64,000 nt of DNA, from positions 355,001-419,000 of the forward strand of contig CATNEN010000015.1 of NCBI GenBank assembly GCA_950097015.1, written 5' to 3'. The DNA is from Macrostomum hystrix. Lineage: Eukaryota > Platyhelminthes > Macrostomidae. Positions within the stretch are counted from its first letter, which is position 1, and every line of letters begins with the position of its first letter. Positions 34,026 through 45,060 of this stretch are shown piece by piece. The notes beneath the pieces are model-generated. The model did not search any database, was not told the DNA's origin, and saw only the letters and a list, made by a program, of their open reading frames with translations. A program made the position numbers and the translations under genes.

Positions 34026-34589
34026 ATACTAATCTCTATCTGATAACCGATTGTCCCTCAGTTATAATTTTAGCTCGCATTTTACCCTTGTTTCGGCTAT
34101 CACGCAACTTCATTATCTGTTTCTATCCAACTTACAATTATCGATTTGGTTCTTTCATTTTCGCATTTCCTTTGATGAGCTGGCAGTCGGACTTTTTGAG
34201 CACGCAAAGTTTTCCTTTAGCATTTTGTTTTCCTATTGTTGAGCAAGTGCTGAGCACTGCTCAATGGGAGGAGGAGCAACAGAAACGGGTTTTGTACGGG
34301 TGAGACCGGATGCTCGGGGACCGGGGTCGGTGGTTGGGAAATATTTCATGGGCTGCTATGTCAGTCAAGGCTTTGAGTTGCTCGTCTTTGTCCCATTGCT
34401 TTAGGCTGTTGGAGCAGATTTTAGTGAGGCCTGCAGAGACTCTGAGCTTGCCGGGGGGTCTGAGCAGCGACTCTGAGAACTGGGCTCGCGGTATAGCCAC
34501 TGGGAATTTGTAGTACTAAATCTTCCTTATAAGTACTTGCTGCATATTTTATAAGCGGAATCAGACACGAACAGTGGGCTAGATAGAAT
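34026..34589. other. unique spacer
   Basis: No recognisable gene. Confidence 0.4.
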
Positions 34590-35335
34590 ATGGGAGAAAG
34601 GAAGATGATGGGGGAGAAAGGTGAGGGAAGAAAATGGGAGAATGAGGAGAAAATATGGGGAGAAAAATGTGTAGAAGATGGGGAGAGGAAGAAAAAAAGA
34701 ATTTGCCGCAAGTTCTGTTACAGGTGAAGAAGATGGGGAGAAAGGGGAGAAGAAGATGGGGGAGAAAGGGGAGAAGAAGATGGGGAGAAAGGGGAGAAGA
34801 AGATAGGGAGAAAGGGGAGAAGAAGATGGGGAGAAAGGGGAGAAGAAGATGGGGAGAAAGGGGGGGAAGAAGATGGGGAGAAAGGGGAGAAGAAGATGGG
34901 GAGAAAGGGGGGGAAGAAGATTGGAGAGAAAGGGGAGAAGAAGATGGGGAGAAAGGGGGGAAGAAGATGGGGAGAAAGAGGGGAAGAAGATGGGAGAAAG
35001 GGGGGAAGAAGATGGGGAGAAAGAGGGGAAGAAGATGGGAGAAAGGGGAGAAGAAGATGGGGAGAAAGGGGGAAGGAGATTGGGGAGAAAGGGGAGAAGA
35101 AGATCGGGGACAAAGGGGAGAAGAAGATAGGGAGAAAGGGGAGAAGAAGATGGGGAGAAAGAGGGGAAGAAGATGGGAGAAAGGGGAGAAGAACATGGAG
35201 AGAAAGGGGAGAAGAAGATGGGGAGAAAGGGGAGAAGAAGATGGGGAGAAAGGGGGGGAAGAAGATTGGAGAGAAAGGGGAGAAGAAGATGGGGAGAAGG
35301 AGGGGAAGAAGATGAGAGAAAGGGGAGAAGAAGAT
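34590..35335. repeat. about 23-bp polypurine minisatellite
   Basis: About 32 copies of a unit like GGGGAGAAAGGGGAGAAGAA plus GAT, with 20-25 bp length variants. Apart from one T per unit the plus strand is purine over some 700 bp. Frames on both strands (Lys/Glu/Gly/Arg or Ser/Pro/Leu/Phe rich) are artefacts. Confidence 0.94.
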
Positions 35336-36344
35336 TTGGAAAGCTTTTGGGTAAAGTGGAACAGAGGGGACACAGGCCAGCTAGGTAAGCCGAATGGCGA
35401 ACGCAGGGATGTTCGTGGGCAGGTGGGTGCATTGGTTCTCCTCTCTTTCTGCCTCCCTTCTAAAAGCCTTGCCACGGATTGCCGCAGTTCTGTAAGAGGC
35501 CAGGTGCAAATTGGCTTAAAGGGCAATTGCTCTGTCTGCAGCCGGCCGGGGTCTCCATCATTTGTTTTAGCGCGGCGGCTTGTCAGTCACCCGGCCCGCT
35601 GACAGCTCCGCAGCCGCCGCCGCCGCCGAGGCCGTCTTCTTGACGCGGTCGGCAGAAGCCGCGAGATTCAACAGAAACCCCGGGGGCCCCTCGGGGAGAG
35701 AAAATTGTCGGGATCTGCCGAGCCTAAACTCCGGCTGGGGATTATTTCAAAGTGGGGAACCCGCTCCCATCAGCTGGGATAATCTGGCAGGGAAGAATGC
35801 AAGTTTGCTGAAGTTTTCGACTAAATTTACCTTGGCGATTAGCAAAGTGAAACCCAGATTAGGGATTTGCTTTGACAACCCAGTGGCCGCGACCCTGTCC
35901 ACTCTCGTGAAGGGAAGAGGAAGGGGATAGAGGAATGGGTGAGAAAGGGAGCGGAAGGGGAGAGAGAGAGCAAGGGGAAGCATGTATTGTTACTGCATCA
36001 GTCAATAGTATCTGATCGCAAGCCACTCGATTTTTCAATTCGATAAAACTGCAACTGAAAATGGATTGTCGATGGTCTCCTTGGCAACAGAGCTTCGTTC
36101 GTTGTGAAACGCATAAGATTTTCTGTTCTGAAGTTGGACACAAAGGGCGCTTATCATGGTGGCTATCTTGAGTACGTGCCACGTCACTGCTCACAGTCAT
36201 ATTCTGATTCTGCTTGATGTCATGCGTCAGTGGGCAGGACACTCTGAGCGAGGCCGTTGCCGAAGCCATTTGCATTCGGGAACTTTTGGACTTTAGGACC
36301 AACACTGGGACTGAGTGGAATAGCGGAGACTAATAACAGGACCA
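35336..36344. other. unique spacer
   Basis: A GC-rich stretch at about 35540-35720 contains a short GCC-rich triplet run. No gene recognised. Confidence 0.4.
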
Positions 36345-36795
36345 CGAAAGGAAATTGAGGACCACAAGTAGATCTAGAGGACCAACAATAGGACCACGAA
36401 GAGAGCATGAGGACCAACAATAGGACCACGAAGAGAACATGAGGACCAACAACAGGACCTCGAAGAGAACATGAGGACCAACAATAGGACCACGAAGAGA
36501 ACATGAGGACCAACAATAGGACCTCGAAGAGAACATGAGGACCAACAACAGGACCTCGAAGAGAACATGAGGACCAACAATAGGACCACGAAGAGAACAT
36601 GAGGACCAACAACAGGACCTCGAAGAGAACATGAGGACCAACAATAGGACCACGAAGAGAGCATGAGGACCAACAATAGGACCACGAAGAGAACATGAGG
36701 ACCAACAACAGGACCTCGAAGAGAACATGAGGACCAACAATAGGACCACGAAGAGAACATGAGGACCAACAATAGGACCACAAAAAGAACATGTT
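36345..36795. repeat. 32-bp minisatellite
   Basis: About 14 copies of a 32-bp unit: aggaccaacaataggacc then a(c)gaagagaacatg, with ata/aca and cac/ctc variants. The longest simple unit in the window; internally it is a diverged double of an AGGACC motif. Confidence 0.93.
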
Positions 36796-37389
36796 TACCT
36801 AGAATAGGAATTAGAACCTACTCGTGCAAATATTTGTTCTGAGAAGGAAATCTCAAAAACGGGCTCCAAAAATTGATTCCAAATGAAACATTCGCAAACT
36901 GCTGAAATCCAACACGCAAATTTGGCAATAAATTCTCCCCGGTAAAAAGGGAGTTACTTTTGCCAGTGCATTCCCTGATCCCCTGTCCTCCCCACACTTT
37001 TCCCAGACGAGTTTTAGTGAAGTGAGCGGCTTCCGCAAACAGAATGGGCATCGCTGATTGCTATTTGTGGGCGGGCTGCTCTGTTTGAGGATTATTCTTC
37101 CCTTCCTGGGGAAAATATCCCCCCCTCGGAACAGGCACACAGGAGTCGGTAGAACTATTTTTCAAAGTCCTCACTGGGGGTGATTTTCTAAAACGACAAG
37201 TTAGTAGTCTGAGCACTTCTCCCAGTAGCTCTTCTGAGAAGCGCAGGTCGTCTGGTCAGATGGGAATTGCCGTTTCTTGGCCGGCAAACCGATATGCTCA
37301 TGATCTGCATCTGGAAACTGGAGAATGGGAGACAAATAGCTTTGAATATATTAAATGGCAGTCCCGATGGCGAAGAGCTGCGGAATTCT
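36796..37389. other. unique spacer
   Basis: No recognisable gene. Confidence 0.4.
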
Positions 37390-37915
37390 AACCGGATAGA
37401 CAAGGAAAGAGATTGACAGACAGGAATAGAGATCGATAGAAATCGATAGAGGTTGATAGACATGGATAGACATGGATATAGATGGATAGAAAGGGATAGA
37501 CATGGATAGATAAGTGACGAGGTTGATTCAAATGTTCTATGGACATATTTAAGCTAGCAGTTGTCCAGAACAAGCTAAAACATGGATAGACATGGATAGA
37601 CATGGATAGACATAGATAGACATGGATATAGATGGATAGGTATGGATAGACATGGATAGACATGGATAGATAAGTGACGAGGTTAATTCAAATGTTCTAT
37701 GGACATGTTTAAGCTAGCAGTTGTCCAGAACAAGCTAAAACATGGATAGACATGGATAGACATGGATAGACATAGATAGACATGGATATAGATGGATAGG
37801 TATGGATAGACATGGATAGACATGGATAGATAAGTGACGAGGTTAATTCAACTGTTCTATGGACATGTTTAAGCTAGCAGTTGTCCAGAACAAGCTAAAA
37901 CATGGATAGACATGG
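37390..37915. repeat. 10-bp (CATGGATAGA) array in 160-bp higher-order units
   Basis: Runs of catggataga are interrupted by a unique spacer of about 70 bp that starts taagtgacgaggtt and ends agaacaagctaaaa. The spacer occurs at 37511, 37671 and 37831, exactly 160 bp apart, so the whole 160-bp block is tandemly tripled. Confidence 0.93.
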
Positions 37916-38576
37916 ATCGCCCTGACGTCGGTGACTCATGAAACAGATAAATTAGTGAATAATTGTGAATTCACATGATGAGCTGGAAGGATGAGGTGAG
38001 AAACAAAATTACAAAAAACAAAGGAAACGGCCAGAAGAAGACTGATGTTTTGGGGCGGGGCCCGTTCGAGCTATGCGGGCTCGAGCAGGGAGGACCAGCA
38101 GCTGGGGATAATTGCTGCATCGAGTGTCAGGGGGTGAGTTCGATGGCAGGTGCCGAGTGCCCCCACGGCTTCCGCGGCCCGCATCGCTGCAAGAATCCGC
38201 CACCTCCCTCAACTCGCGCTCGACTCGCTTTGTCAATTGAGGTGCACTTCCTGCGCTCATTGCTGGCTGAGCAGCTGATGGTGCTGCTGTGGGTTGGTGG
38301 CATTGTTTGTTTTCAGCTTTTGTAGCTCAAGTTAAATCAGTTAATATTGAATCCAGCGTTTTTCACACATAACAAACAAAGCGTTTATTTCGTTAACTTT
38401 CAATTCTGATCGTTACTTCGAGATTGAAGTCCTATCTCGTTAATATTTAAGAACAGGTTTTTATTTAACAGATTTTTCAAGTCTTGAGTTTATTCGTTAC
38501 TTCGTTATAGCGCAGAAAAGTTTCATCCAAATGGTGGACTCTCAAGAAAACCGTTCATTCGGTCTTGGACCTATAC
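37916..38576. other. unique spacer
   Basis: A 116-codon open frame at 37975-38325 has no recognisable features and is not called. Confidence 0.4.
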
Positions 38577-38775
38577 AAGGGGTTGTAGCTTTGTGGTTAG
38601 AGCACTTTACTCACGACTTGAAGGTCGGAGGTTCGATTCCCGACTTGCCTGCAACAATCGGTACCAGAATTAGCAGGGGTAATTGAGGCTGTATGTGGCG
38701 TCCCTCCAGTCCATGGACTGAACAGCCGTACGCAGCCTTCAAATTCGCTATTATTCGCTATTTAATTTGATAATG
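38577..38775 (+). repeat. tRNA-derived SINE, copy 1
   Basis: The head (38581-38650) has an A-box-like TAGCTTTGTGGTTAGAGCAC and a perfect B box GGTTCGATTCC at 38630-38640. A unique body follows with the core CAGTCCATGGACTG-AACAGC at 38707-38737, then a short simple-repeat tail (ATTCGCT-ATT). The anticodon stem does not fold cleanly, so it is not a working tRNA. The body core recurs in inverse orientation at 58761-58792, which makes this a dispersed family transcribed by Pol III and moved by LINE machinery (inference from the general SINE pattern). Confidence 0.72.
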
Positions 38776-39040
38776 CACGCGTTTGAGTACAAAGCTCGAA
38801 TCCGGCCGTGTCTCCATGCTCAAATGAGTCGAGTCCCGCCCCCCCCACCATCAATCACGGCCCGGACCGCAACCGGACCGCGGCCTGAGCAGCTTCGCTC
38901 AGAACCCATGCCGGAGCAGTTTGTCAACACAGCTCAGTCTGCCTTGGCAAACATTTGAGCTGTTCCAGTTGTCCTAGAGAGCAGCTGAATGTGACCCGAA
39001 CTGTGCTCAGCTAATTCTGATCGAGTTGCTCTGCAAGCCT
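38776..39040. other. unique spacer
   Basis: No recognisable gene. Confidence 0.35.
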
Positions 39041-39095
39041 GATAGACAGATAGATAGATAGATAGATAGATATACATATAGATAGATAGACAGAC

Positions 39096-39132
<37 letters not shown>

Positions 39133-39164
39133 TACATATAGATAGATAGATAGATAGATAGATA
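39041..39164. repeat. (GATA)n microsatellite with inserted TATACATA
   Basis: GATA repeats with two ATATACATATA interruptions (about 39070 and 39130) and a short (AC)n tail. The halves are near-duplicates of each other. Confidence 0.9.
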
Positions 39165-39640
39165 ACACACACACATACTCACTCCTGTGTACTCCTGGCT
39201 TGACTTGGTAAACTTGAAATCGAACTGAAGGACCCTCCGACTGTCACAGCTCTCAAAAGAAAATGAAACAATGTCAAAAGAAATGGCCCCAGAATGCAAA
39301 ATCGAAACTGGGGAAGTTTTGAAGGCTTTGATCGCATGCGAAGATACAATTTAAGACAGCCCAGCCCGGCCAGGAGGTCCCGATCAAAAGGCGGTGAGCT
39401 GAATCTCGGCCGGACTTTTGACTGCTCCTCCCGAAGGCAAAGCTGTCCGTGATCGCTGATGATAGGCATGACTATCGAACTCTGTCGATCGGGATGCGAG
39501 CTAGAGATTGCTTTGTAGCGGCACGTCCATCAGTGCTCAAACATGCCCGCTGGGCGTCATTGAGAACTCTAGGAAAGCGGCGACACACACGACTGGCGGC
39601 TACTCAACTCAGAAACAATCAGCGGCCTCAGCGAAGGGAA
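39165..39640. other. unique spacer
   Basis: No recognisable gene. Confidence 0.35.
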
Positions 39641-40370
39641 GGTAGACAGACAGGTAGAGAAGGTAGACAGGTAGGGATGGTAGACAGGTAGGGAAGGTAG
39701 ACAGGTAGGGAAGGTAGACAGGTAGGGATGGTAGACAGGTAGGGAAGGTAGACAGGTAGGGATGGTAGACAGGTAGGAAAGGTGGACAGGTAGGGAAGGT
39801 AGACAGGTAGGGAAGGTAGACAGGTAGAGAAGGTAGACAGGTAGGGATGGTAGACAGGTAGGGAAGGTAGACAGGTAGGGAAGGTAGACAGGTAGGGCAG
39901 GTAGATCGGTAGGGAAGGTAGACAGGTAGGGATGGTAGACAGGTAGGAAAGGTAGACATGTAGGGATGGTAGACAGGTAGGAAAGGTGGACAGGTAGGGA
40001 AGGTAGATCGGTAGGGAAGGTAGACAGGTAGGGATGGTAGACAGGTAGGAAAGGTAGACAGGTAGGGAAGGTAGATCGGTAGGGAAGGTAGACAGGTAGG
40101 GAGGTAGACAGGTAGGGATGGTAGACAGGTAGGAAAGATAGACAGGTAGGAAAGGTAGACAGATAGGGAAGGTAGACAGGTAGAGAAGGTAGACAGGTAG
40201 GAATGGTAGACAGGTAGGGAAGGTAGACAGGTAGGGAAGGTAGACAGGTAGGGAAGGTGGACAGGTAGGGGAGGTAGACAGGTAGGGAAGGTAGGTAGGG
40301 GAGGTAGACAGGTAGGGAAGGTAGGTAGGGGAGGTAGACAGGTAGAGAAGGTAGGCAAGCAGGGCAGGTA
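39641..40370. repeat. 17-bp minisatellite (GTAGGGAAGGTAGACAG)
   Basis: About 43 copies of gtagggaaggtagacag, with aa/at and gac/gat variants. Each unit is GT...AG on the plus strand. Related in inverted orientation to the array at 40690. Confidence 0.95.
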
Positions 40371-40689
40371 ATCCTTGAAATGGAAATGGATGAGCAGTGA
40401 AAACTCCGCGCGGCAAATGAACTCAGCAAGGTTTTTACGCCTGTGAGCAGTGGTAACTGACGGTAAGCTATCCTGGCGCACCGCTGAAAGGACAAGCAAA
40501 AGGCATAGTTATGGATTTCTGCCACAAGTTGGGGACTTCTTTTGCAGCCGTTGGAGACACAGAAACTCGGCCGGGCAATCAATGTTTCCAGACAGCTAAC
40601 CGATTGCTTCAATTTGCTGCTGCGGGCGCTTCCTTGCTGCCGAGAACTGGCAGGATTATTTTCCCTACCTGTCTGAATTGCCTGCTGTC
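40371..40689. other. unique spacer between inversely related arrays
   Basis: About 320 bp with no recognisable gene; it separates two 17-bp arrays whose units are similar only after reverse-complementing. Confidence 0.4.
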
Positions 40690-41595
40690 TCCCTTCCTTA
40701 CCTGCCTTGTCTACATTCCCTGTCTATCTACCTTATCTGTCTATCCACTTTCCCTGTCTATCTACCTTTCCTGTCTATCCACCTTCCCTGTCTATCCACC
40801 TTCCCTGTCTATCTACCTTCCCTGTCTATCTACCTTTCCTGTCTATCTACCTTCCCTGTCTATCCACCTTCCCTGTCTATCTACCTTCCCTGTCTATCTA
40901 CCTTCCCTGTCTATCTACCTTATCTGTCTATCCACTTTCCCTGTCTATCTACCTTTCCTGTCTATCCACCTTCCCTGTCTATCCACCTTCCCTGTCTATC
41001 TACCTTCCCTGTCTATCTACCTTCCCTGTCTATCTACCTTCCCTGTCTATCCACCTTCCCTGTCTATCTACCTTCCCTGTCTATCTACCTTCCCTGTCTA
41101 TCTACCTTTCCTGTCTATCCACCTTCCCTGTCTATCTACCTTCCCTGTCTATCTACCTTCCCTGTCTATCTACCTTTCCTGTCTATCCACCTTCCCTGTC
41201 TATCTACCTTCCCTGTCTATCTACCTTCCCTGTCTATCTACCTTTCCTGTCTATCCACCTTCCCTGTCTATCCACCTTCCCTGTCTATCTACCTTCCCTG
41301 TCTATCTACCTTCCCTGTCTATCTACCTTCCCTGTCTATCTACCTTCCCTGTCTATCTACCTTCCCTGTCTATCTACCTTATCTGTCTATCCACCTTCCC
41401 TGTCTATCTACCTTCCCTGTCTATCCACCTTCCCTGTCTATCTACCTTCCCTGTCTATCCACCTTCCCTGTCTATCTACCTTCCCTGTCTATCCACCTTC
41501 CCTGTCTATCTACCTTCCCTGTCTATCTACCTTACATCTCTATCTACCTTCCCTACCAGTCTACCTTCCCTGTCTCCTCTACCTTCCTGTCAGTC
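40690..41595. repeat. 17-bp minisatellite (TTCCCTGTCTATCTACC)
   Basis: About 53 copies of ttccctgtctatctacc with tct/tcc and tcc/ttt/tta variants. All three plus frames stay open (300-390 codons of L-P-C-L-S-T-F type), which are artefacts. Its reverse complement, GGTAGATAGACAGGGAA, resembles the preceding array's GGTAGACAGGTAGGGAA. Confidence 0.95.
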
Positions 41596-41979
41596 TACCT
41601 TCAGTTCTTTTGGTTTGATTTTGATTGGTTTAAATTGTAGATTTTTTGTTTTATCGGATCCAAATTTGATCGAAGCGGGAAAGACATGACGTGACTTCTT
41701 GCTCAAGATTACGAGCGTAGCTGCTCACATTTGCATCGAGCCGCGATTAGAAGATACAGGGAGACAAGAATAGATTGAATTTAATTCGATGAATTTAAAA
41801 CTGTCTGAGATTCTGGACGCTATGGGACTGGGAATGAAATATTGTTCGAGATCATATTTCTACAATTTTGGAATAATATTGGATTAGCTCGTAGGATAAT
41901 AATCTATTTGGGTTGATACGAATCAAATTTGTTAAGCATATTAGACTTTAGATCATGCCGGACTTCGGATCACGTCACA
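41596..41979. other. unique spacer
   Basis: No recognisable gene. Confidence 0.35.
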
Positions 41980-42495
41980 TTGGCGGTTTGGGATCAGATT
42001 GGGTTTGGGATCAGATTGGGTTTGGGATCATATTGGGTTTGGGATCAGATTGGGTTTGGGATCATATTGGGTTTGGGATCAGATTGGGTTTGGGATCAGA
42101 TTGGGTTTGGGATCATATTGGGTTTGGGATCAGATTGGGTTTGGGATCAGATTGGATTTGGGATCAGATTGGGTTTGGGGTCATATTGGGTTTGGGATCA
42201 GATTGGGTTTGGGATCATATTGGGTTTGGGATCAGATTGGGTTTGGGATCAGATTGGATTTGGGATCAGATTGGGTTTGGGGTCATATTGGGTTTGGGAT
42301 CATATTGGGTTTGGGATCATATTGGGTTTGGGATCATATTGGGTTTGGGGTCATATTGGATTTGGGGTCATATTGGGTTTGGGGTCATATTGGGTTTGGG
42401 ATCATATTGGGTTTGGGATCAGATTGGGTTTGGGATCAGATTGGGTTTGAAATCAGATTGGTGTTTGGGATCAGATTGGGTTTGGGATCATAAAC
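41980..42495. repeat. 17-bp minisatellite (GGGTTTGGGATCAGATT)
   Basis: About 30 copies of gggtttgggatcagatt with cag/cat and gat/ggt variants. The three open plus frames (L-G-S-D-W-V-W-D type) are artefacts. Confidence 0.95.
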
Positions 42496-43385
42496 GACCC
42501 GAAAACAGTTCAGATATTTGATTTCAAAGATGGAAAATTATAAAGCCTAGGTATTCCTGCCGTGACTCTGGTTTCAGAGACCAAAATCATCAAGTCCGAA
42601 ATGTTTTACGTGAACGTCACGGACAACTAGAACACCATCAGGTCCCTCCAGGGACGAGCTTCCTTCGGTTGTCCCTGGTTCAGGTCTATTTCTCGCTTTG
42701 TTGTAAAAATTAAATCAAAACTTTGAGTAATGTGCGGTTTTTACATTGAATGCCTTTGTAGCTGAGCATTTGCAAGTTGCTTTTATAAGCAAGTCACGTG
42801 AGTTGGACTAAAGCTACTTTCTAGCGCTTGAGAAAATGTTTGTCCTGATTCACAGCCAGCTCATTGCTCGCTGTTGCTGAAGGCTTTGGCTTAAACTGCT
42901 TTTGTTATTTTATTTTGTTCAAAAACTAGAATACATAAAAAATGATTCAGCAAACTTCAAGCAAGTCTTTTTGTTGCTTCTGATTTCTGCTTTTTTATTA
43001 AGGAAAATTGTTTGCCGTATTTTCCACACCGAACAGGAAATTAGTTTTCAATGCCATGCAAAATTTTCAGCAGCTAAAATTGATTGAATTTGGGCCGGCA
43101 AAGTTGAATGCAATTTTTCTAATTGCACGCGGGAATTCTTCGTTTTGAGAAATTCTGTTCGCAAGCAGATATTGCTGTGGCATCTGGTTTTCATACAAGC
43201 CAGAATATTCTTAATTAAGTGCGTAAGATTCCCACGCATTCCCACAGATCCCATGATGAAAGTTGCTGACTTCATTTGATTATATCCCTAATACAATTGG
43301 AATGGGACTCTAGCAACAATCAACAATGGCTTGCTGATTGCTGATCAATTGCTAACAAGATATTCGAGTTTAAGTGCATCAGAAA
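42496..43385. other. unique spacer with a small hairpin
   Basis: An 8-bp-stem hairpin (CCAGGGAC with GTCCCTGG) lies at 42648-42678. Otherwise AT-rich with no recognisable gene. Confidence 0.4.
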
Positions 43386-43812
43386 GCATTTGTGAGGATT
43401 GGTGAGGATTGGTGAGGATTGGTGAGGATTGGTGAGGATTGGCAAGGATTGGCAAGGATTGGTGAGGATTGGTGAGGATTGGTGAGGATTGGTGAGGATT
43501 GGTGAGGGTTGGTGAGGATTGGTGAGGGTTGGTGACGATTGGTGAGGATTGGTGAGGATTGGTGAGGATTGGTGAGGATTGGTGAGGATTGGTGAGGATT
43601 GGTGAGGATTGGTGAGGATTGGTGAGGATTGGTGAGGATTGGTGAGGATTGGTGAGGGTTGGTGAGGATTGGTGAGGGTTGGTGACGATTGGTGAGGATT
43701 GGTGAGGATTGGTGAGGATTGGTGAGGATTGGTGAGGATTGGTGAGGATTGGTGAGGATTGGTGAGGATTGGCGAGGATTGGCGAGGATTGGTGAGGATT
43801 GGTGAGGATTTT
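43386..43812. repeat. 10-bp minisatellite (GGTGAGGATT)
   Basis: About 43 copies of ggtgaggatt with caa/acg variants; a block with 'gggtt' and 'gacgatt' markers is duplicated (about 43501 and 43651). Every unit carries a GGTGAG donor-like motif. It is the last array before the giant gene. Confidence 0.95.
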
Positions 43813-44739
43813 TACACATAAAAAAGTTTAAAAGCATATTTAAGAAATGCAAATAACATTTCTGAGCTACATAGTCTTACATACTACTGGGGGGAGGAAA
43901 AAGTAGTAGAAGCTGCGAATGTCAAGTATGGAGAACAAAATGAACAGCTTTTTGTTGGAAGTTTAGAAGAATTTCAAGAATGAACAACGAACGAACTCAG
44001 CAGTTGAATTGTCTGAAACGAATTGCACTTGCACGAGACGCGGGTCATTATATATCATTTGAACAGCTCGTTGGCATCAATGTAGATACTCGCTAGGCTA
44101 GCCAGATAATAAATTGACAACGTGCTCACGAGCTAAGAGGGAGTAACGTACAGTACTGCGCTTAATGAAAAAGTACTAATACTTATTAGCAGCAGGGCTC
44201 TCACAACAGCTTCCTAACTTCTCATATCGAAGAATTCAACTTGTTGCTGTATAAAAAGTGTACGGTTTACAATATTGTGCCCGTTTTTATACAGTAGTGC
44301 CTGTGATTCACAGGCAGTTGTGTTTGAAGCCGGTTTGTTTGGCTCGGCCCTGGCCCACCCCCTTTCTCACCCTCCTCCCCCGGCCTATGCTCAGGGTGCC
44401 CTGTGCCGCCATCTGATTGGCTGGGCGCGGGCATTGTCTGCCAACCCTTACCCTTGCCTGCAATAGCAAGGTGATTAGCTCATCTGTTCTATTGCAGCAA
44501 AGGATAACCATGAAAGCAAAGAACAGATTGGAGTGGGGCGGGTGATGGGTGGGTGGGTGAGTGGATATGAGTTGATGTGATTGACCTTTTAAAATAAAGT
44601 TTGAATCAAATAAAAAACAAATGCAAATTAGTTAATTTGATCCTCAGCGCCTTTTAACTTAGGAATTTCCAAGTGTCGGACAGTGTTTGACAGTTTCGGG
44701 CTACCCAAGTAGATATAAACGACAATTTAGTAGTCCGTG
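43813..44739. other. unique spacer
   Basis: No recognisable gene. Confidence 0.35.
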
Positions 44740-45060
44740 TGTTCGTGATGGCTGCGACTCGAAAACATTTTGATCTGGCCAGATGTAGAACCCTTGGGAA
44801 TGCCCGGCCTGGACCCTGACTTGCCGAGGCTTGAGATCGCCGATGACCATCCAGCTGCGTTTTTCAAGCTGTTTCTGACCGTTGGTCTGCTGCAACAACT
44901 CTGCGATTGGACCAATGCGCGGGCGTGGAGTAAATCGATGAGCGAGCGTCGATCCAGAACCTGCCTCAAAGGTTCTCTACTTGGAAAGACGTGGCAATTG
45001 ACGAGATAAAAAAAGTTTGTCGCTATGTCGCTTTACATGGGAATAGTTAACCGCGCCCGC
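44740..45060 (+). pseudogene. decayed piggyBac-like transposase fragment
   Basis: A frame at 44770-45009 reads DDHPAAFFKLFLTVGLLQQL then a TNARA motif, matching the pattern near the start of the piggyBac transposase domain (F-F-x-L-F-x-T...L...T-N-x-Y-A). After a frame change at about 45010 the sequence continues KKFVAMSLYMGIV, the next motif of the family (E-x-K-x-F-x-x-x-x-L-M-G-I-V). So the order is right but the frame is broken, and the catalytic Asp region and Cys-rich C terminus are not recognisable downstream. A dead transposon remnant. The call rests on motif memory only. Confidence 0.5.

Noticed and set aside
32759-34303. 514-codon plus-strand frame
   Set aside because: 20-bp array; synonymous and non-synonymous changes look random with respect to frame.
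34527-35602. Frames of about 300 codons on both strands (Ser/Pro/Phe and Lys/Glu/Gly)
   Set aside because: Polypurine array read from either strand.
38581-38650. Functional tRNA gene
   Set aside because: A and B boxes are present, but the anticodon stem and acceptor pairing are poor and the body is shared with another locus, so a SINE fits better.
39569-41689. Overlapping frames of 260-390 codons in all phases
   Set aside because: Two 17-bp arrays that lack stop codons in every frame.
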